From positions 1 to 64,000 of the forward strand of contig JBGUJH010000157.1 of assembly GCA_045113775.1 (NCBI GenBank): DNA of 64,000 nt, read 5' to 3'. The notes under the pieces were generated by a model. That model was not told the DNA's origin. It did no database searches and saw only the letters and a program-made list of their open reading frames with translations. This document shows, one piece after another, positions 26,146 through 34,834 of the stretch. A program made the translations under genes and the position numbers. Within the stretch, counting starts at the first letter, position 1. Each line of letters opens with the position of its first letter. The stretch comes from CAG-791 sp045113775. GTDB taxonomy: Bacteria > Bacillota > Clostridia > Lachnospirales > Lachnospiraceae.

Positions 26146-26164
26146 CTTCTGCCCTCCCTATGAC

Positions 26165-26236
26165 AAGCTACCCCAGAGGTCACCTTACCCCAGAGGTCGA
26201 CCCGCCTCCGACGACAAACCACCCCAGAGGTTACCC
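26165..26236 (+). repeat. repeat array (3 copies)
   Basis: Three plus copies, the last with GGTT in place of GGTC, ending 8 bp before the MATE stop codon. Confidence 0.93.
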
Positions 26237-26243
26237 CCGACCG

Positions 26244-27650
26244 TCACACCATCGCCTTTCTCATCCACTCTCCTCGGTAAAGCCGAACCAGAAAAATCAA
26301 GCCGCGAAAACACAGCTCCAAGGCCATCGCCGTCCAATATCCTCGCAAACCCATGCGGGGAACCAGAAACAGCGCCATCGAAATTCGTACACACCACATG
26401 CTGACCAAATTCATGATGCTCGGCCGCAGTGTATCACCCGCTCCCCGGAATACGCCCGCGCAGCAGATTGAAGCGCCGTAAAGCGGTTCCGCGGCCAGCT
26501 CCAGCCGCAGCGCTTCCGTTCCGAGCGCCGCTACTTCCGCGCTGCTGGTCAACAGCGAGAACACGATCGGCGCACAGACAAACATAATCGCTCCTGTCAG
26601 CCCCATGAGTACCATTCCCAGATAAACTGACACGCGAGAGAAGCTTTTGGTCAAGTCGCGCCGCCCCGCTCCTATCGTCTGTCCGATGATTGCCGTCGCC
26701 GCCGCCCCAATTCCATACCCCGGCATGTAGCATAAGCTTTCCGCTGTGATCGCCAGCGAATTAGCCGCTATCGCCACGGTACCCAGTCCCGCAACGATCT
26801 TGGTACCCGCTACATAGGCACTGCACATAAAAATCTGGTCAAAAGATAGCGGAATCCCTATTTGGGCAGCAGTTAAAATATTTCGGCCGTTCCATTTCCA
26901 GCTTCCTTTTGTCGTTAATGAAATTCTCTTATTCTTTGTCCCCAGCATATATAGAGCGACAAGCGAAATGATAATCTCAGAGAGCGTTGTAGCAAGCGCT
27001 GCGCCTACTACCTTAAGCCCGGCGCCCGGGATCACGATCGGCACTCCGAAAACCGCAGTCGTTCTCGCCGGAAAAATCATTAGCATATTCAAGACAACAT
27101 CCAAAAAACATACGACTGCCGACAGTATGCTCGGAGTCTTCATGTCCCCTGTGCTCTGCATCGTCCCGTTCGACAGCTGGCGAAGGAGCACAAACGGCAC
27201 CGCCAGCGTATAAACCCGAAAATACGCAGAGGCATTTCTCAGGATTGCTTCCTCTCCGCCCAGCCACCTCGGCACGGAGTCGCTCACCAGTAAGCACACT
27301 GCGCTGATCAAAATACCGATCACCACCACCGTTTTTATACCTTGCCGAAGGACATGCTCCGCTTCGCGGTCGCGCCTGGCGCCGATCAACTGTGCGATCT
27401 GCACATAAAACCCGGCCGAAATTCCGATGCAGCTCCCGCCGATCAGCCACGTCGTGGAGGAAACCAGCCCTATAGATGCTGTTGCCTCGGCACCAAGGCT
27501 TCCGACCATTCCGGCATCAATATACTGCATTGCAATCGTTGTCAGCTGTGCCAGGATTGCCGGGAGGCTCAAGCTGAGAACAAGGCGGACTTTTTCCGAC
27601 CGGCTCACATTCTTTTTTGTCAAAATGCTTTCAAGGCTGTTATTCTTCAT
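26244..27650 (-). CDS. MATE family efflux transporter (second copy)
   Basis: 468 residues with about twelve membrane helices in two halves (VRLVLSLSLPAILAQLTTIAMQYIDAGMVGSLGAEA near the start). The 448-or-so residue NorM/DinF-type architecture suggests drug or metabolite extrusion by cation antiport. AGGAA is unusually close to the ATG at 27650, so the start is slightly uncertain. Flanked on both sides by repeat arrays; not in an operon. Confidence 0.88.
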   Translation of the reverse strand: MKNNSLESILTKKNVSRSEKVRLVLSLSLPAILAQLTTIAMQYIDAGMVGSLGAEATASIGLVSSTTWLIGGSCIGISAGFYVQIAQLIGARRDREAEHVLRQGIKTVVVIGILISAVCLLVSDSVPRWLGGEEAILRNASAYFRVYTLAVPFVLLRQLSNGTMQSTGDMKTPSILSAVVCFLDVVLNMLMIFPARTTAVFGVPIVIPGAGLKVVGAALATTLSEIIISLVALYMLGTKNKRISLTTKGSWKWNGRNILTAAQIGIPLSFDQIFMCSAYVAGTKIVAGLGTVAIAANSLAITAESLCYMPGYGIGAAATAIIGQTIGAGRRDLTKSFSRVSVYLGMVLMGLTGAIMFVCAPIVFSLLTSSAEVAALGTEALRLELAAEPLYGASICCAGVFRGAGDTLRPSIMNLVSMWCVRISMALFLVPRMGLRGYWTAMALELCFRGLIFLVRLYRGEWMRKAMV

Positions 27651-27662
27651 TTCCTAAAATGA

Positions 27663-27798
27663 GCGACCTCAAATGAGCGACCTCTGGGGTAGTTTGTCTG
27701 AAATGAGCGACCTCTGGGGTAGTTTGTCTGTGGGGTATCTCGACCTCTGGGGTATCTGTCGACCTCTGGGGTATCTCGACCTCTGGGGTAGTTGTCTG
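27663..27798 (-). repeat. repeat array (5 full, 2 partial copies)
   Basis: Mixes units with the AGTTTGTCTG tail (30 bp period, with an AAATGAG insert) and tightly packed 17-19 bp units. It ends at base 27798, and the stop codon of the deformylase-like gene occupies 27799-27801. Confidence 0.94.
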
Positions 27799-28209
27799 TC
27801 AGATAATAATCCCGTCCAGGTGGTCCACCTCATGCTGTATGATCTGTGCTGTCCAACCACTGTATTTCTGTCTTCTCTTCTTCCAGCCTGCGTCAAAATA
27901 TTCAACTTCGATATTTTGGTAACGGGTTGTTTTGCGGATTCCTTCCAGCGACAAGCATCCTTCTTCCGTCTCGTAGGGCGTGTCTTTGCGGACGATCACA
28001 GGGTTATACATCACAACATTCATTATTCCCATATTTACAATAATGATCCTCTTTCGTACGCCAATCATATTTGCTGCCATCCCAACACAGCGATTCTGGT
28101 TAGCCCGCAGCGTATCCTGCAAATCCTGTCCTACCTGAATGTCCCGGGGCTGTGCAGGCACGGACTTTTGTCCCAGGAAGAAAACGTCCCTCACTATCTT
28201 CTGAATCAT
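27799..28209 (-). CDS. peptide deformylase-like protein with altered motif 1
   Basis: 136 residues. Motif 2 EGCLSL (Cys85) and motif 3 HEVDH (His126, His130) provide the metal ligands and catalytic Glu. Motif 1, normally GxGxAAxQxG, is CVGMAANMIG (41-50): the first Gly is Cys and the oxyanion-stabilising Gln is Met48. The protein is also shorter than standard deformylases. It may be an accessory deformylase or have a different substrate. GGAGGAG precedes the ATG at 28209. The adjacent acetyltransferase starts 33 bp to the right end, same strand. Confidence 0.82.
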   Translation of the reverse strand: MIQKIVRDVFFLGQKSVPAQPRDIQVGQDLQDTLRANQNRCVGMAANMIGVRKRIIIVNMGIMNVVMYNPVIVRKDTPYETEEGCLSLEGIRKTTRYQNIEVEYFDAGWKKRRQKYSGWTAQIIQHEVDHLDGIII

Positions 28210-28242
28210 TATTTCTCCTCCGAATGACAATTCCTTCTAAGC

Positions 28243-28764
28243 TCAAATGACATACTCATATATGCCAAAATCCGCATTACCTGTGTTCTCGTAATACATT
28301 TGCACAGAACCGACATACTGGAATCCGCACCGCAAATAGAGCTTTTTTGCCGCTTCATTCCCTTTGAGCACATCCAGACGCAGTCCTTTTGCCCCCGACT
28401 TTTTGGCTATTTTTATTGCTTCTTCCACCATCATTTTTCCGATTCCCCTGCCGCTGTAGTCCGGATGAACACCGAGTGCATGGATTACCAGAACTTCTGC
28501 ACCTGTCAATGGCGTCTGTTTCCCTAGATTTCGGTATCCCTCGTTGCAGTCGTGATTTACGACCATTGCTGCAGCTATGCGGGAATCGTCGGAGCATAAA
28601 TACAATTCGCCATCGTTCAGGGATGACTTCAGGAATTCAGGTGCGGGATAAACATCTTTAATCCATGTAATTATCTGTTTCCGTTCTTGCATACCGTCGA
28701 TTAGTGAGTGGTAAAAGGCTCTGATCGTTTCAAAGTCGTCGGGACATGCTTGTATAATTCTCAT
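28243..28764 (-). CDS. GNAT acetyltransferase
   Basis: 173 residues. Acetyl-CoA-binding motif A reads VHPDYSGRGIGKMMVEEAIKIAKKSG, followed by LDVLKGNEAAKKLYLRCGFQYVG (motif B). The acceptor is unknown. GGAGCGAAG precedes the ATG. It is followed by the deformylase-like gene and may form a two-gene unit with it. Confidence 0.85.
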   Translation of the reverse strand: MRIIQACPDDFETIRAFYHSLIDGMQERKQIITWIKDVYPAPEFLKSSLNDGELYLCSDDSRIAAAMVVNHDCNEGYRNLGKQTPLTGAEVLVIHALGVHPDYSGRGIGKMMVEEAIKIAKKSGAKGLRLDVLKGNEAAKKLYLRCGFQYVGSVQMYYENTGNADFGIYEYVI

Positions 28765-28805
28765 CTTCGCTCCAGGTTCTTAATATTTTGGTTCTATAGT
28801 TCGAG

Positions 28806-28890
28806 CTGCCCCAGAGGTCGAGCCACCCCAGAGGTCGAGCCACCCCAGAGGTCGGGGCACCCCAGAGGTCGCTCATTCCAGAGGTCGCTC
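28806..28890 (+). repeat. repeat array (5 copies, 17-18 bp period)
   Basis: Plus copies separated only by AGCC or GGGC, then two slightly degenerate ones. The last copy overlaps the stop codon of the sirtuin gene (TCA at 28889-28891 on +). Confidence 0.93.
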
Positions 28891-29680
28891 ATTCAATCCT
28901 GCCCAGCACCTTTCCAATGCTGTCACGGAACACCAGCTCCGCCGCACCTTCCATCCTTGTCTTCCCCTTATTAATGATCACAAGGTGCTTCCCATGATAC
29001 ATATGCGCCAGCTGTGCAGCTGATCCGACTTCCAGCGATGTTCCTCCAATAATCAGGCAGTCTGCTTTTCCAATCATATCAATCGCATTGGAATAGGCCG
29101 GCTGTGGAAGATACTCACCATACAGCGTCACATCCGGCCGCACGATCCGACCGCATTTCGGGCAGTGCGGTATCGTCTCAGCACTGTCGAACACAAAATT
29201 GACGTCATATTCCTCCCTGCACGAAACGCAATGATTCTTCCAAATCGTTCCGTGGATCTCCTGCACATTCTTGCTTCCGGCTTTCTGATGCAGGCCGTCT
29301 ATATTTTGCGTGATCACACCTTCCAGTCGTCCCGACGCCTCCATTTCCGCGAGCCTGAGATGCGCCGTGTTCGGCTCTGCTGCTCTTGCATCCAGATTTT
29401 TTCTGTAATAGTCAAAAAACACATCCGGCCGAACTCTCAAGCATTCGCTGCTGAGAAGATATTCAGGCTTATATCGGCTGAAGTTCTTGATTTTTTTCCT
29501 GTAAAGCCCGTTTTTGCTCCTAAAGTCAGGAATCCCGCTCTCCGTCGAGACCCCTGCGCCGCCCAGAAACACCACATAAGCAGAGTCAAACAAAATATCG
29601 CAAAATGCCTCATACTTTTGCTCTTCACTGAGACTGTTGTAGTACTTATGCTTTTCACGGTCAGAAGCAAAGTCTTTCAT
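28889..29680 (-). CDS. cobB: Sir2-family NAD-dependent protein deacylase
   Basis: 263 residues. The NAD site GAGVSTESGIPDFRS lies at about 40-55, the TQNIDGLHQKAG motif and the catalytic His in EIHGT follow, and four zinc cysteines sit in CVSC...CPKC. GTSLEVGSA completes the NAD pocket. It removes acyl groups from protein lysines using NAD+. Intact and normal in length for class U/M sirtuins. AGAGGAAAA precedes the ATG. Single gene in the repeat-rich zone. Confidence 0.92.
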   Translation of the reverse strand: MKDFASDREKHKYYNSLSEEQKYEAFCDILFDSAYVVFLGGAGVSTESGIPDFRSKNGLYRKKIKNFSRYKPEYLLSSECLRVRPDVFFDYYRKNLDARAAEPNTAHLRLAEMEASGRLEGVITQNIDGLHQKAGSKNVQEIHGTIWKNHCVSCREEYDVNFVFDSAETIPHCPKCGRIVRPDVTLYGEYLPQPAYSNAIDMIGKADCLIIGGTSLEVGSAAQLAHMYHGKHLVIINKGKTRMEGAAELVFRDSIGKVLGRIE

Positions 29681-29768
29681 GCAGATTTTCCTCTTTTTCC
29701 GGGGTAATAACAGTTGACCTAATAATACTATATCCCTCTGAGTGTGGCAAAATGGCCTCCGGGTCAGG

Positions 29769-29923
29769 TCGACCTCTGGGGTTGTTCGCCTGGGGGTTGT
29801 TCACCCTCGGGTCGGGTCGACCTCTGGGTCGGGTCGACCTCTGGGGTTGTTCACCCTCAACCGGGCAAAACGACCTCTGGGGTTGTTCACCGCGCCGGCG
29901 CCTGGCTGGCGACCTCCGGGTCA
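29769..29923 (-). repeat. degenerate repeat array (about 5 copies)
   Basis: Copies here end in GTTGTTC rather than GTAGTTTGT, and several are shortened (CTCTGGGTCGG, CTCCGGGTCAC). This looks like an older or locally diverged array. Confidence 0.85.
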
Positions 29924-29938
29924 CTCAATCCCCCTGGT

Positions 29939-30949
29939 TTATACAAAAGCTGCCGCAGGCCCCTTGTCTGACAATGCAATGATTCCATCTCCATAAGGAA
30001 CGATTACCCGGCAAGCGCCTTTCACTTTCCTCTTCTTCTCGATTTCCTCACCGGTGTTCTTATCAGCGCAGTAAACCGAGCCGTCTTCCGTACCAAAATA
30101 TAGCCTGTCCCCACAAATCACTACCCCAGAGGTCACGGCACCAGGTACGGTCATTTCAAATACAGCCTTCAATTCATAGTCTCTGCCCACTTCATAGCGG
30201 ACCATTCTTCCTCCGGAAGGCCGCGTATTCTCTCCGGCAATAATGGCTCCGTCAACCAGCACCGGCTTCCTCATCAGCTTGCCCCCTGCTTTCACTTCTT
30301 TGATCAGATGGCCATCCTTCTTGTCCAGGAACAAGTATTTCCCGTGTGTGCTCTGGTAACACAACGTGTCTGCGTCCACAGAGACCTCGCTTCTGCACCA
30401 CTCTTCCTCTCCGTAAGTCCAGACAGTCTCTCCTGTAGCTTTGCTCGCACAGTAGAGGTGCTTCCCGCTTTTGGCATGATATATATAATCGCCTTCCACA
30501 AGAATTGTGCAGTTTGAGCCGTGCCCTCTCTCGTCATTTGCCCAAATCGTCTCGCCGGTCTTCGGGTCCAGACAATACAGAGCGTCCTGTGCCATATACA
30601 GCCGGTCTCCCTCCAGCACAACGTTAAAATCTGCTGCGCCTGCTTTTTCTCCGAGCTGCCTTTTCCAAACAAGCTCACCCTCTTTCGTGACGCAGTACGC
30701 GTTACCCCTGAGCGACGTAAAGTAGAAGCAATTCCCGTCAGTGGCTCCGATTACCCTGAGGAAGTCCGTCGTCTCGAACACAGCTTTCGCTTCTCCCGTC
30801 ACTGCATTCACGCAGTATATGCCGGCTTTTGGGTAGCTTCCGTTCGTCATATGGACAAAATACAGCCCTTCGCCTGACAGTACACAGTCTTCCGAGACCA
30901 TAGCTTCGACCAGGCGTTCCGGATACTTATACTCCCACTTTTTCTTCAT
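29939..30949 (-). CDS. PQQ-like beta-propeller repeat protein
   Basis: 336 residues without a signal peptide. Seven or so blades follow the pattern G-x-x-Y-x-x-D-x-x-T-G, for example YCLDPKTGETIW, YCASKATGETVW and YCADKNTGEEI. Such WD/PQQ-like propellers serve as scaffolds or binding proteins; no catalytic signature is visible. A dispersed repeat copy lies inside the gene (30121-30135) at a blade strand read as VTSGVVICG. AAGGAGG precedes the ATG. Confidence 0.82.
   Translation of the reverse strand: MKKKWEYKYPERLVEAMVSEDCVLSGEGLYFVHMTNGSYPKAGIYCVNAVTGEAKAVFETTDFLRVIGATDGNCFYFTSLRGNAYCVTKEGELVWKRQLGEKAGAADFNVVLEGDRLYMAQDALYCLDPKTGETIWANDERGHGSNCTILVEGDYIYHAKSGKHLYCASKATGETVWTYGEEEWCRSEVSVDADTLCYQSTHGKYLFLDKKDGHLIKEVKAGGKLMRKPVLVDGAIIAGENTRPSGGRMVRYEVGRDYELKAVFEMTVPGAVTSGVVICGDRLYFGTEDGSVYCADKNTGEEIEKKRKVKGACRVIVPYGDGIIALSDKGPAAAFV
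30121..30135 (+). repeat. repeat copy inside the propeller gene
   Basis: CTACCCCAGAGGTCA matches the repeat core with one terminal change and is also preceded by CAAATCA, reminiscent of the ACAAA extension. It is read in frame on the minus strand as Thr-Ser-Gly-Val-Val. Confidence 0.6.
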
Positions 30950-30968
30950 AATTGTTCCTCCTTGTTGT

Positions 30969-31081
30969 GCGACCTCTGGGGTGTTATGCGACCTCTGGGG
31001 TGTTGTGCGACCTCTGGGGTGTTGCGCCCAAATAACCCCACGCCCAAATCACCCCAGAGGTCAAATCACCCCAGAGGTCAG
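30969..31081. repeat. repeat cluster with inverted halves
   Basis: Three minus copies with GTGTT spacers (21-22 bp period), one partial plus copy, then two plus copies. The inverted halves can pair. It fills the gap between the divergent propeller and glycosidase genes. Confidence 0.93.
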
Positions 31082-31166
31082 CTCACTAAGCTCACAACAT
31101 CCCGTTTATATCTGATATAATAAAAAGAACAAATCAACCTCCCAAAAAAGCAAAGGAGCCAAAACC

Positions 31167-32654
31167 ATGGGTTTCCCCACAAACTTTCTCTGGGGCGGTG
31201 CAACCGCCGCAAATCAGTGCGAAGGCGCTTATGACCTGGATGGCCGCGGCCTGGCAAATGTCGATGTGATTCCGAACGGTCCCGACCGCCGCTTCATAAC
31301 AAGCGGCGAGCGTCCGATGCTTTCCTTCGAGGAAGGCTATTTTTACCCCGCCAAACAGGGCATCGACATGTACCATCATTTCAAAGAAGATATCAAGCTC
31401 TTCGCCGAGATGGGCTTCTCGGTTTATCGTCTCTCAATCGCATGGACAAGAATCTATCCCAAAGGCGATGAAACAGAACCTAACCGCAAAGGCATCGAGT
31501 TTTACCGCGAGCTCTTTCTTGAGTGCCGAAAGTACAACATTGAGCCTTTGGTCACCATCACACATTTTGACTGCCCCATTCATCTCATCAAACAATATGG
31601 CGGCTGGCGCAGCCGCAGGATGATCGACTTTTACAAAAGACTTGTAACAACCCTCTTCACCGAATACAAAGGCCTCGTCCACTACTGGCTGACTTTCAAT
31701 GAGATCAATGTCCTCTACCATCTTCCCTTCATGGGCGCCGGTATCTGCTTCTACGAAGGTGAAGATCACTACCAGGTCACCAACACTGCCGCTCACCACG
31801 AGCTGGTTGCCAGCGCCTGGGCGGTAAAAATCGGTCATGAGATCGATCCCTCCAATAAAATCGGCTGCATGATGGCTGCGGGCACTGTCTATCCCGCGAC
31901 CTGCCGTCCCGAGGACATGTTCAAAGCTCAAGCAGAGAACCGGGTAAACTACAGACTGATCGACGTTCAGGTTTTTGGCAGATATCCATCCTACATGCTC
32001 AAAGAATATGAGAGATGCGGCTTCATCATACCTTTTGCAGACGACGACAGCGAAATCCTGCGCGAGGGCACAGTCGACTTTGTATCCTTCAGCTATTACT
32101 CCAATCGCACTGTCTCCACACAGGATCGACCCGACCCTAATAAGAACAGCTTCTTCAGCGGCACCCGAAACCCGTATCTTAAGGCTTCCGACTGGGGCTG
32201 AGTCGTCGACCCGCTCGGCCTGCGCCTGACGCTGAACGACCTCTACGACCGTTATCGCATCCCTCTTTTTATCGTAGAAAACGGTCTCGGAGCCTATGAC
32301 AAAATATCGCCCGCCGGTGAGATAAATGACGACTACCGCATCGACTACCTCCGCGACCATATAAAGGCAATGCGTGATGCTGTCACACTCGACGGTGTCG
32401 AGCTCTGGGGTTACACCACTTGGGGGCCTATCGACCTGGTATCTGCATCAACCGGCGAAATGAGTAAGCGTTATGGGTTTATCTACGTTGACCTCGACGA
32501 CAACGGCCATGGCACCATGCAGCGTATCAGGAAAAAATCCTTTTACTGGTATAAAAAAGTGATAGCCAGCAACGGAGAAGATCTGAACAATCTACCCCAG
32601 AGGTCAGGCCTCGGCGCCGCCCTCCCTCCTGACGCGGACCTCTACAAAATTTAA
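31167..32654 (+). pseudogene. glycoside hydrolase family 1 (6-phospho-beta-glucosidase-like), in-frame TGA
   Basis: Starts MGFPTNFLWGGATAANQCEG with GGAGCC upstream. The acid/base Glu is in TFNEIN and the nucleophile Glu in FIVENGLGAYD. Reading stops at TGA 32199-32201 exactly where the family has Trp (SDWGW), then continues in the same frame for about 150 codons with full family similarity. A single TGG-to-TGA change therefore disrupts an otherwise intact gene, which probably hydrolysed phosphorylated beta-glucosides. No PTS transporter is nearby. The last residues are encoded by a repeat copy and overlap the converging hydrolase. Confidence 0.85.
32590..32606 (+). repeat. single repeat copy at converging gene ends
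   Basis: TCTACCCCAGAGGTCA is read as Leu-Pro-Gln-Arg-Ser near the GH1 C-terminus and supplies, on the minus strand, the TGA stop codon of the alpha/beta hydrolase. Confidence 0.85.
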
Positions 32655-33443
32655 AACCAGTTCATTAATTAACTCCGGTTTGTCCGTATTCGAATTGTGT
32701 CCTGCTCCCTTGATCCACTTGATAGGAATCCCGGTTCTCTTGTGCCACTCCTTGTTGTATCGAATGCAAGAGCCCGCGTGATCCTCTTCACCGCAGATCA
32801 AGAGCGCAGGACATTTGATCTCATATGGCAAATCTGCTTCCATTGCTTCCGCCAGCATTCGAAAACCATGACCGGACAGTTTAGCATATCTCTCCTGATC
32901 TCCGTCGTAAACCATCATGATGTCATGCATAAGCTTGCGTCCGTACTCTGACGTCGCAACACCGTTCGTCCCTGTTTTAAGGAGTGCTTTCCAAGGATAA
33001 TACCGATACACCGGCTCCATTCGCTTTAAAAGCCAGATTTCCGCCGCTGTCACATATTCCCTCTGAAGAGGAGCGGAATCGATGCAAACAAATCCCTTTA
33101 ATTTCTCCGGGTAAAGCTGAGCATACATCTGGCCGACATATCCTCCCATCGACTGCCCAATGATGACAGGATTGTCGATTTGCTCCTGCTGAAGGATTTC
33201 ATCTAACCATCTGGCTTTATCACTTAAGTCAAAATAGAGCTCAAACGGCCACGACGCAGCGTGGCCCGGGGCATCCCATACGAGGATGTGATATTTTGGC
33301 GCAAAATATTCAATCTGCTTATCAAATAATCTATGGTCAGCAGTTAATCCCGGCAGAAAAATGAGTGCCACATCCGAGTCTATTTCTTCATTCGTCCAAT
33401 AGTGGATTGTCCCATGAGGTGTTTTGTACATCTTTTCTTTCAT
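32604..33443 (-). CDS. alpha/beta fold hydrolase
   Basis: 279 residues. The nucleophile is Ser98 in GQSMGGYVG, the acid is in CGEEDHAGS and the His in KGAGHNSN. Oxyanion-loop LPGLTADHRLFDKQ marks it as a soluble ester or lactone hydrolase of the broad abhydrolase-6 group. AAGGAG precedes the ATG by about 9 nt. The C-terminal tail VRVRREGGAEA and stop codon lie in the region overlapping the end of GH1 and a repeat copy, so the original C-terminus may have been altered. Confidence 0.85.
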   Translation of the reverse strand: MKEKMYKTPHGTIHYWTNEEIDSDVALIFLPGLTADHRLFDKQIEYFAPKYHILVWDAPGHAASWPFELYFDLSDKARWLDEILQQEQIDNPVIIGQSMGGYVGQMYAQLYPEKLKGFVCIDSAPLQREYVTAAEIWLLKRMEPVYRYYPWKALLKTGTNGVATSEYGRKLMHDIMMVYDGDQERYAKLSGHGFRMLAEAMEADLPYEIKCPALLICGEEDHAGSCIRYNKEWHKRTGIPIKWIKGAGHNSNTDKPELINELVLNFVEVRVRREGGAEA

Positions 33444-33516
33444 TCAAAAACTCCTTTTTCAAAATGAGCTCCGGGGTCTCAAGATGAGCTCTGAGGTACC
33501 ATGCCCTGCGCCCACG

Positions 33517-33632
33517 ATACCCCAGAGGTTGCCCCACAGCACAGCACAGGAGGTCGCTATACCCCAGAGGTCGCCCTCTCTCGTAGCCTCAAATCCCAGA
33601 GGTCGCCTCGCCTCAAACCCCAGAGGTCGCCT
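33517..33632 (+). repeat. degenerate repeat array upstream of the transposase gene
   Basis: Four recognisable plus copies and one partial, with changes such as AAATCCCAGAGGTCG and ACCCCAGAGGTTG. The rest of the gap 33633-33973 holds no gene. Confidence 0.85.
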
Positions 33633-33841
33633 CAGCAGACTGTCTCTGGAGGTTACCCCCTCTTGAACTCTCAAGCAGTTTGTGGTAACATACAGCCAAC
33701 TTATCCGGTGCCGCTTCATTTCTCATTTGGTGCCAGGCCTCTTAGGTGCTTTTCTCAAATGCTCAAAATGCTCAGATGGTCATTCTGAAAACGCACCTCA
33801 TTTCAAGTTAATCATCTGCAGAATATCTCTGCAAAATCTCC

Positions 33842-33901
33842 GACCCTTATTAACCCGTAAATCAACTCGTAGACCCTTATTAACCCGTAAATCAACTCGT
33901 A
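33842..33901. repeat. perfect 30-bp tandem duplication
   Basis: Two identical adjacent 30-bp units, each beginning GACCCTTATTAACCCG, unrelated to the dispersed repeat, 70 bp before the transposase start. Confidence 0.95.
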
Positions 33902-33973
33902 AATCGCAACATGTAATCGATCAGCCCTACTGTCTGTATTGTCTCAAAAGAAAGGAAAAATAAGGCCACATCT

Positions 33974-34750
33974 ATGCCAACTCTTCCACGTAAAATCAGT
34001 TCTCTTGGAATTTATCATGTAATTTATCGCGGCGTCAACAAACAGCGAATATTTGAAGATGCCGAAGATTACGACAAGTTTTTGTCGGTTCTTCGCAAAT
34101 TTCAGGCCAAGTGCGGTTATACAGTCCTTGCTTACTGTCTGATGTCCAATCATATACATTTGATCATTAAGAAAGGAGAAATGTCGCTTGGCAAGATCTT
34201 TCAGCATATCGCTCCCAGCTTTGTTTACTGGTACAACAAAAAATACGAGCGCGTAGGAAGCCTCTTCCAGCCCCGGTTCAGAAGCACGCCGATCAACAGT
34301 GAAAGTCATCTCCTCATCGCCATCCGATATGTCCACCAAAATCCCGTTAAGGCAGCGATCTGCAAACGCCCCGGGCAGTATGAATACAGTAGTTATACAA
34401 ACTATTTTAACAATGATCTGATTAATGACACAATTGTGAGGTCAATAGTCAGCTGCGACGATTTCTTCCGCTTTAACTGCGAAAAAAACGATGACCAATG
34501 CATGGATATAGACGATGAAAAGCCGCGCATGAATGACAGCCGCGCCGCCAAGATCATGCACAAGCTTACAGGCTGCAGAAATGTGACAGAATTCCAAGCC
34601 CTCGCCGCTAAAGTACGGGATGAAATGCTTTGCAAAATGAGAACAGCCGGAATCTCGCTTAGCCAAACGAGCAGAATCACCGGAATTTCATATGGTGTGA
34701 TCAAAAAAGCAACTGCGTCTGTTGGGAGCCGCGGAAAGCCGTCATCTTAA
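33974..34750 (+). CDS. REP-associated tyrosine transposase (RAYT, Y1_Tnp)
   Basis: 258 residues. The Y1 transposase fold is clear: IYHVIYRGVNKQRIF, the metal-binding His60-x-His62 in SNHIHLII, and RYVHQNPVKAA with the candidate catalytic Tyr119. A C-terminal extension (about 150-258) ends in a helix-turn-helix-like segment SLSQTSRITGISYGVIKKA. RAYTs are single-copy, domesticated relatives of IS200 transposases that process and spread REP hairpins. Here the gene is flanked by dispersed repeat arrays upstream (33517-33632) and downstream (35081-35266). No IS200-type ends are evident. AAGG lies about 9 nt before the ATG. Confidence 0.88.
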   Translation: MPTLPRKISSLGIYHVIYRGVNKQRIFEDAEDYDKFLSVLRKFQAKCGYTVLAYCLMSNHIHLIIKKGEMSLGKIFQHIAPSFVYWYNKKYERVGSLFQPRFRSTPINSESHLLIAIRYVHQNPVKAAICKRPGQYEYSSYTNYFNNDLINDTIVRSIVSCDDFFRFNCEKNDDQCMDIDDEKPRMNDSRAAKIMHKLTGCRNVTEFQALAAKVRDEMLCKMRTAGISLSQTSRITGISYGVIKKATASVGSRGKPSS

Positions 34751-34808
34751 TTTCTGCCAAAATACTGCAAGCTCCAAGCTCCTGCCTTCGAAGCACACTT
34801 GGCTAGTT

Positions 34809-34834
34809 GCCTCACCATGATTCTGAGGCTTTTT
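34809..34834 (+). terminator. terminator after the transposase
   Basis: GCCTCA/TGAGGC stem with a 9-nt loop followed by TTTTTAG. A second weaker hairpin, CCGTC/GACGG, followed by ATTTTTT lies at about 34907-34938. Confidence 0.7.

Noticed and set aside
32199..32201. Selenocysteine or pyrrolysine-type recoding of the GH1 TGA
   Set aside because: The family has Trp at this position, not Cys or Sec, and I see no obvious stem-loop directly downstream; a point mutation is simpler.
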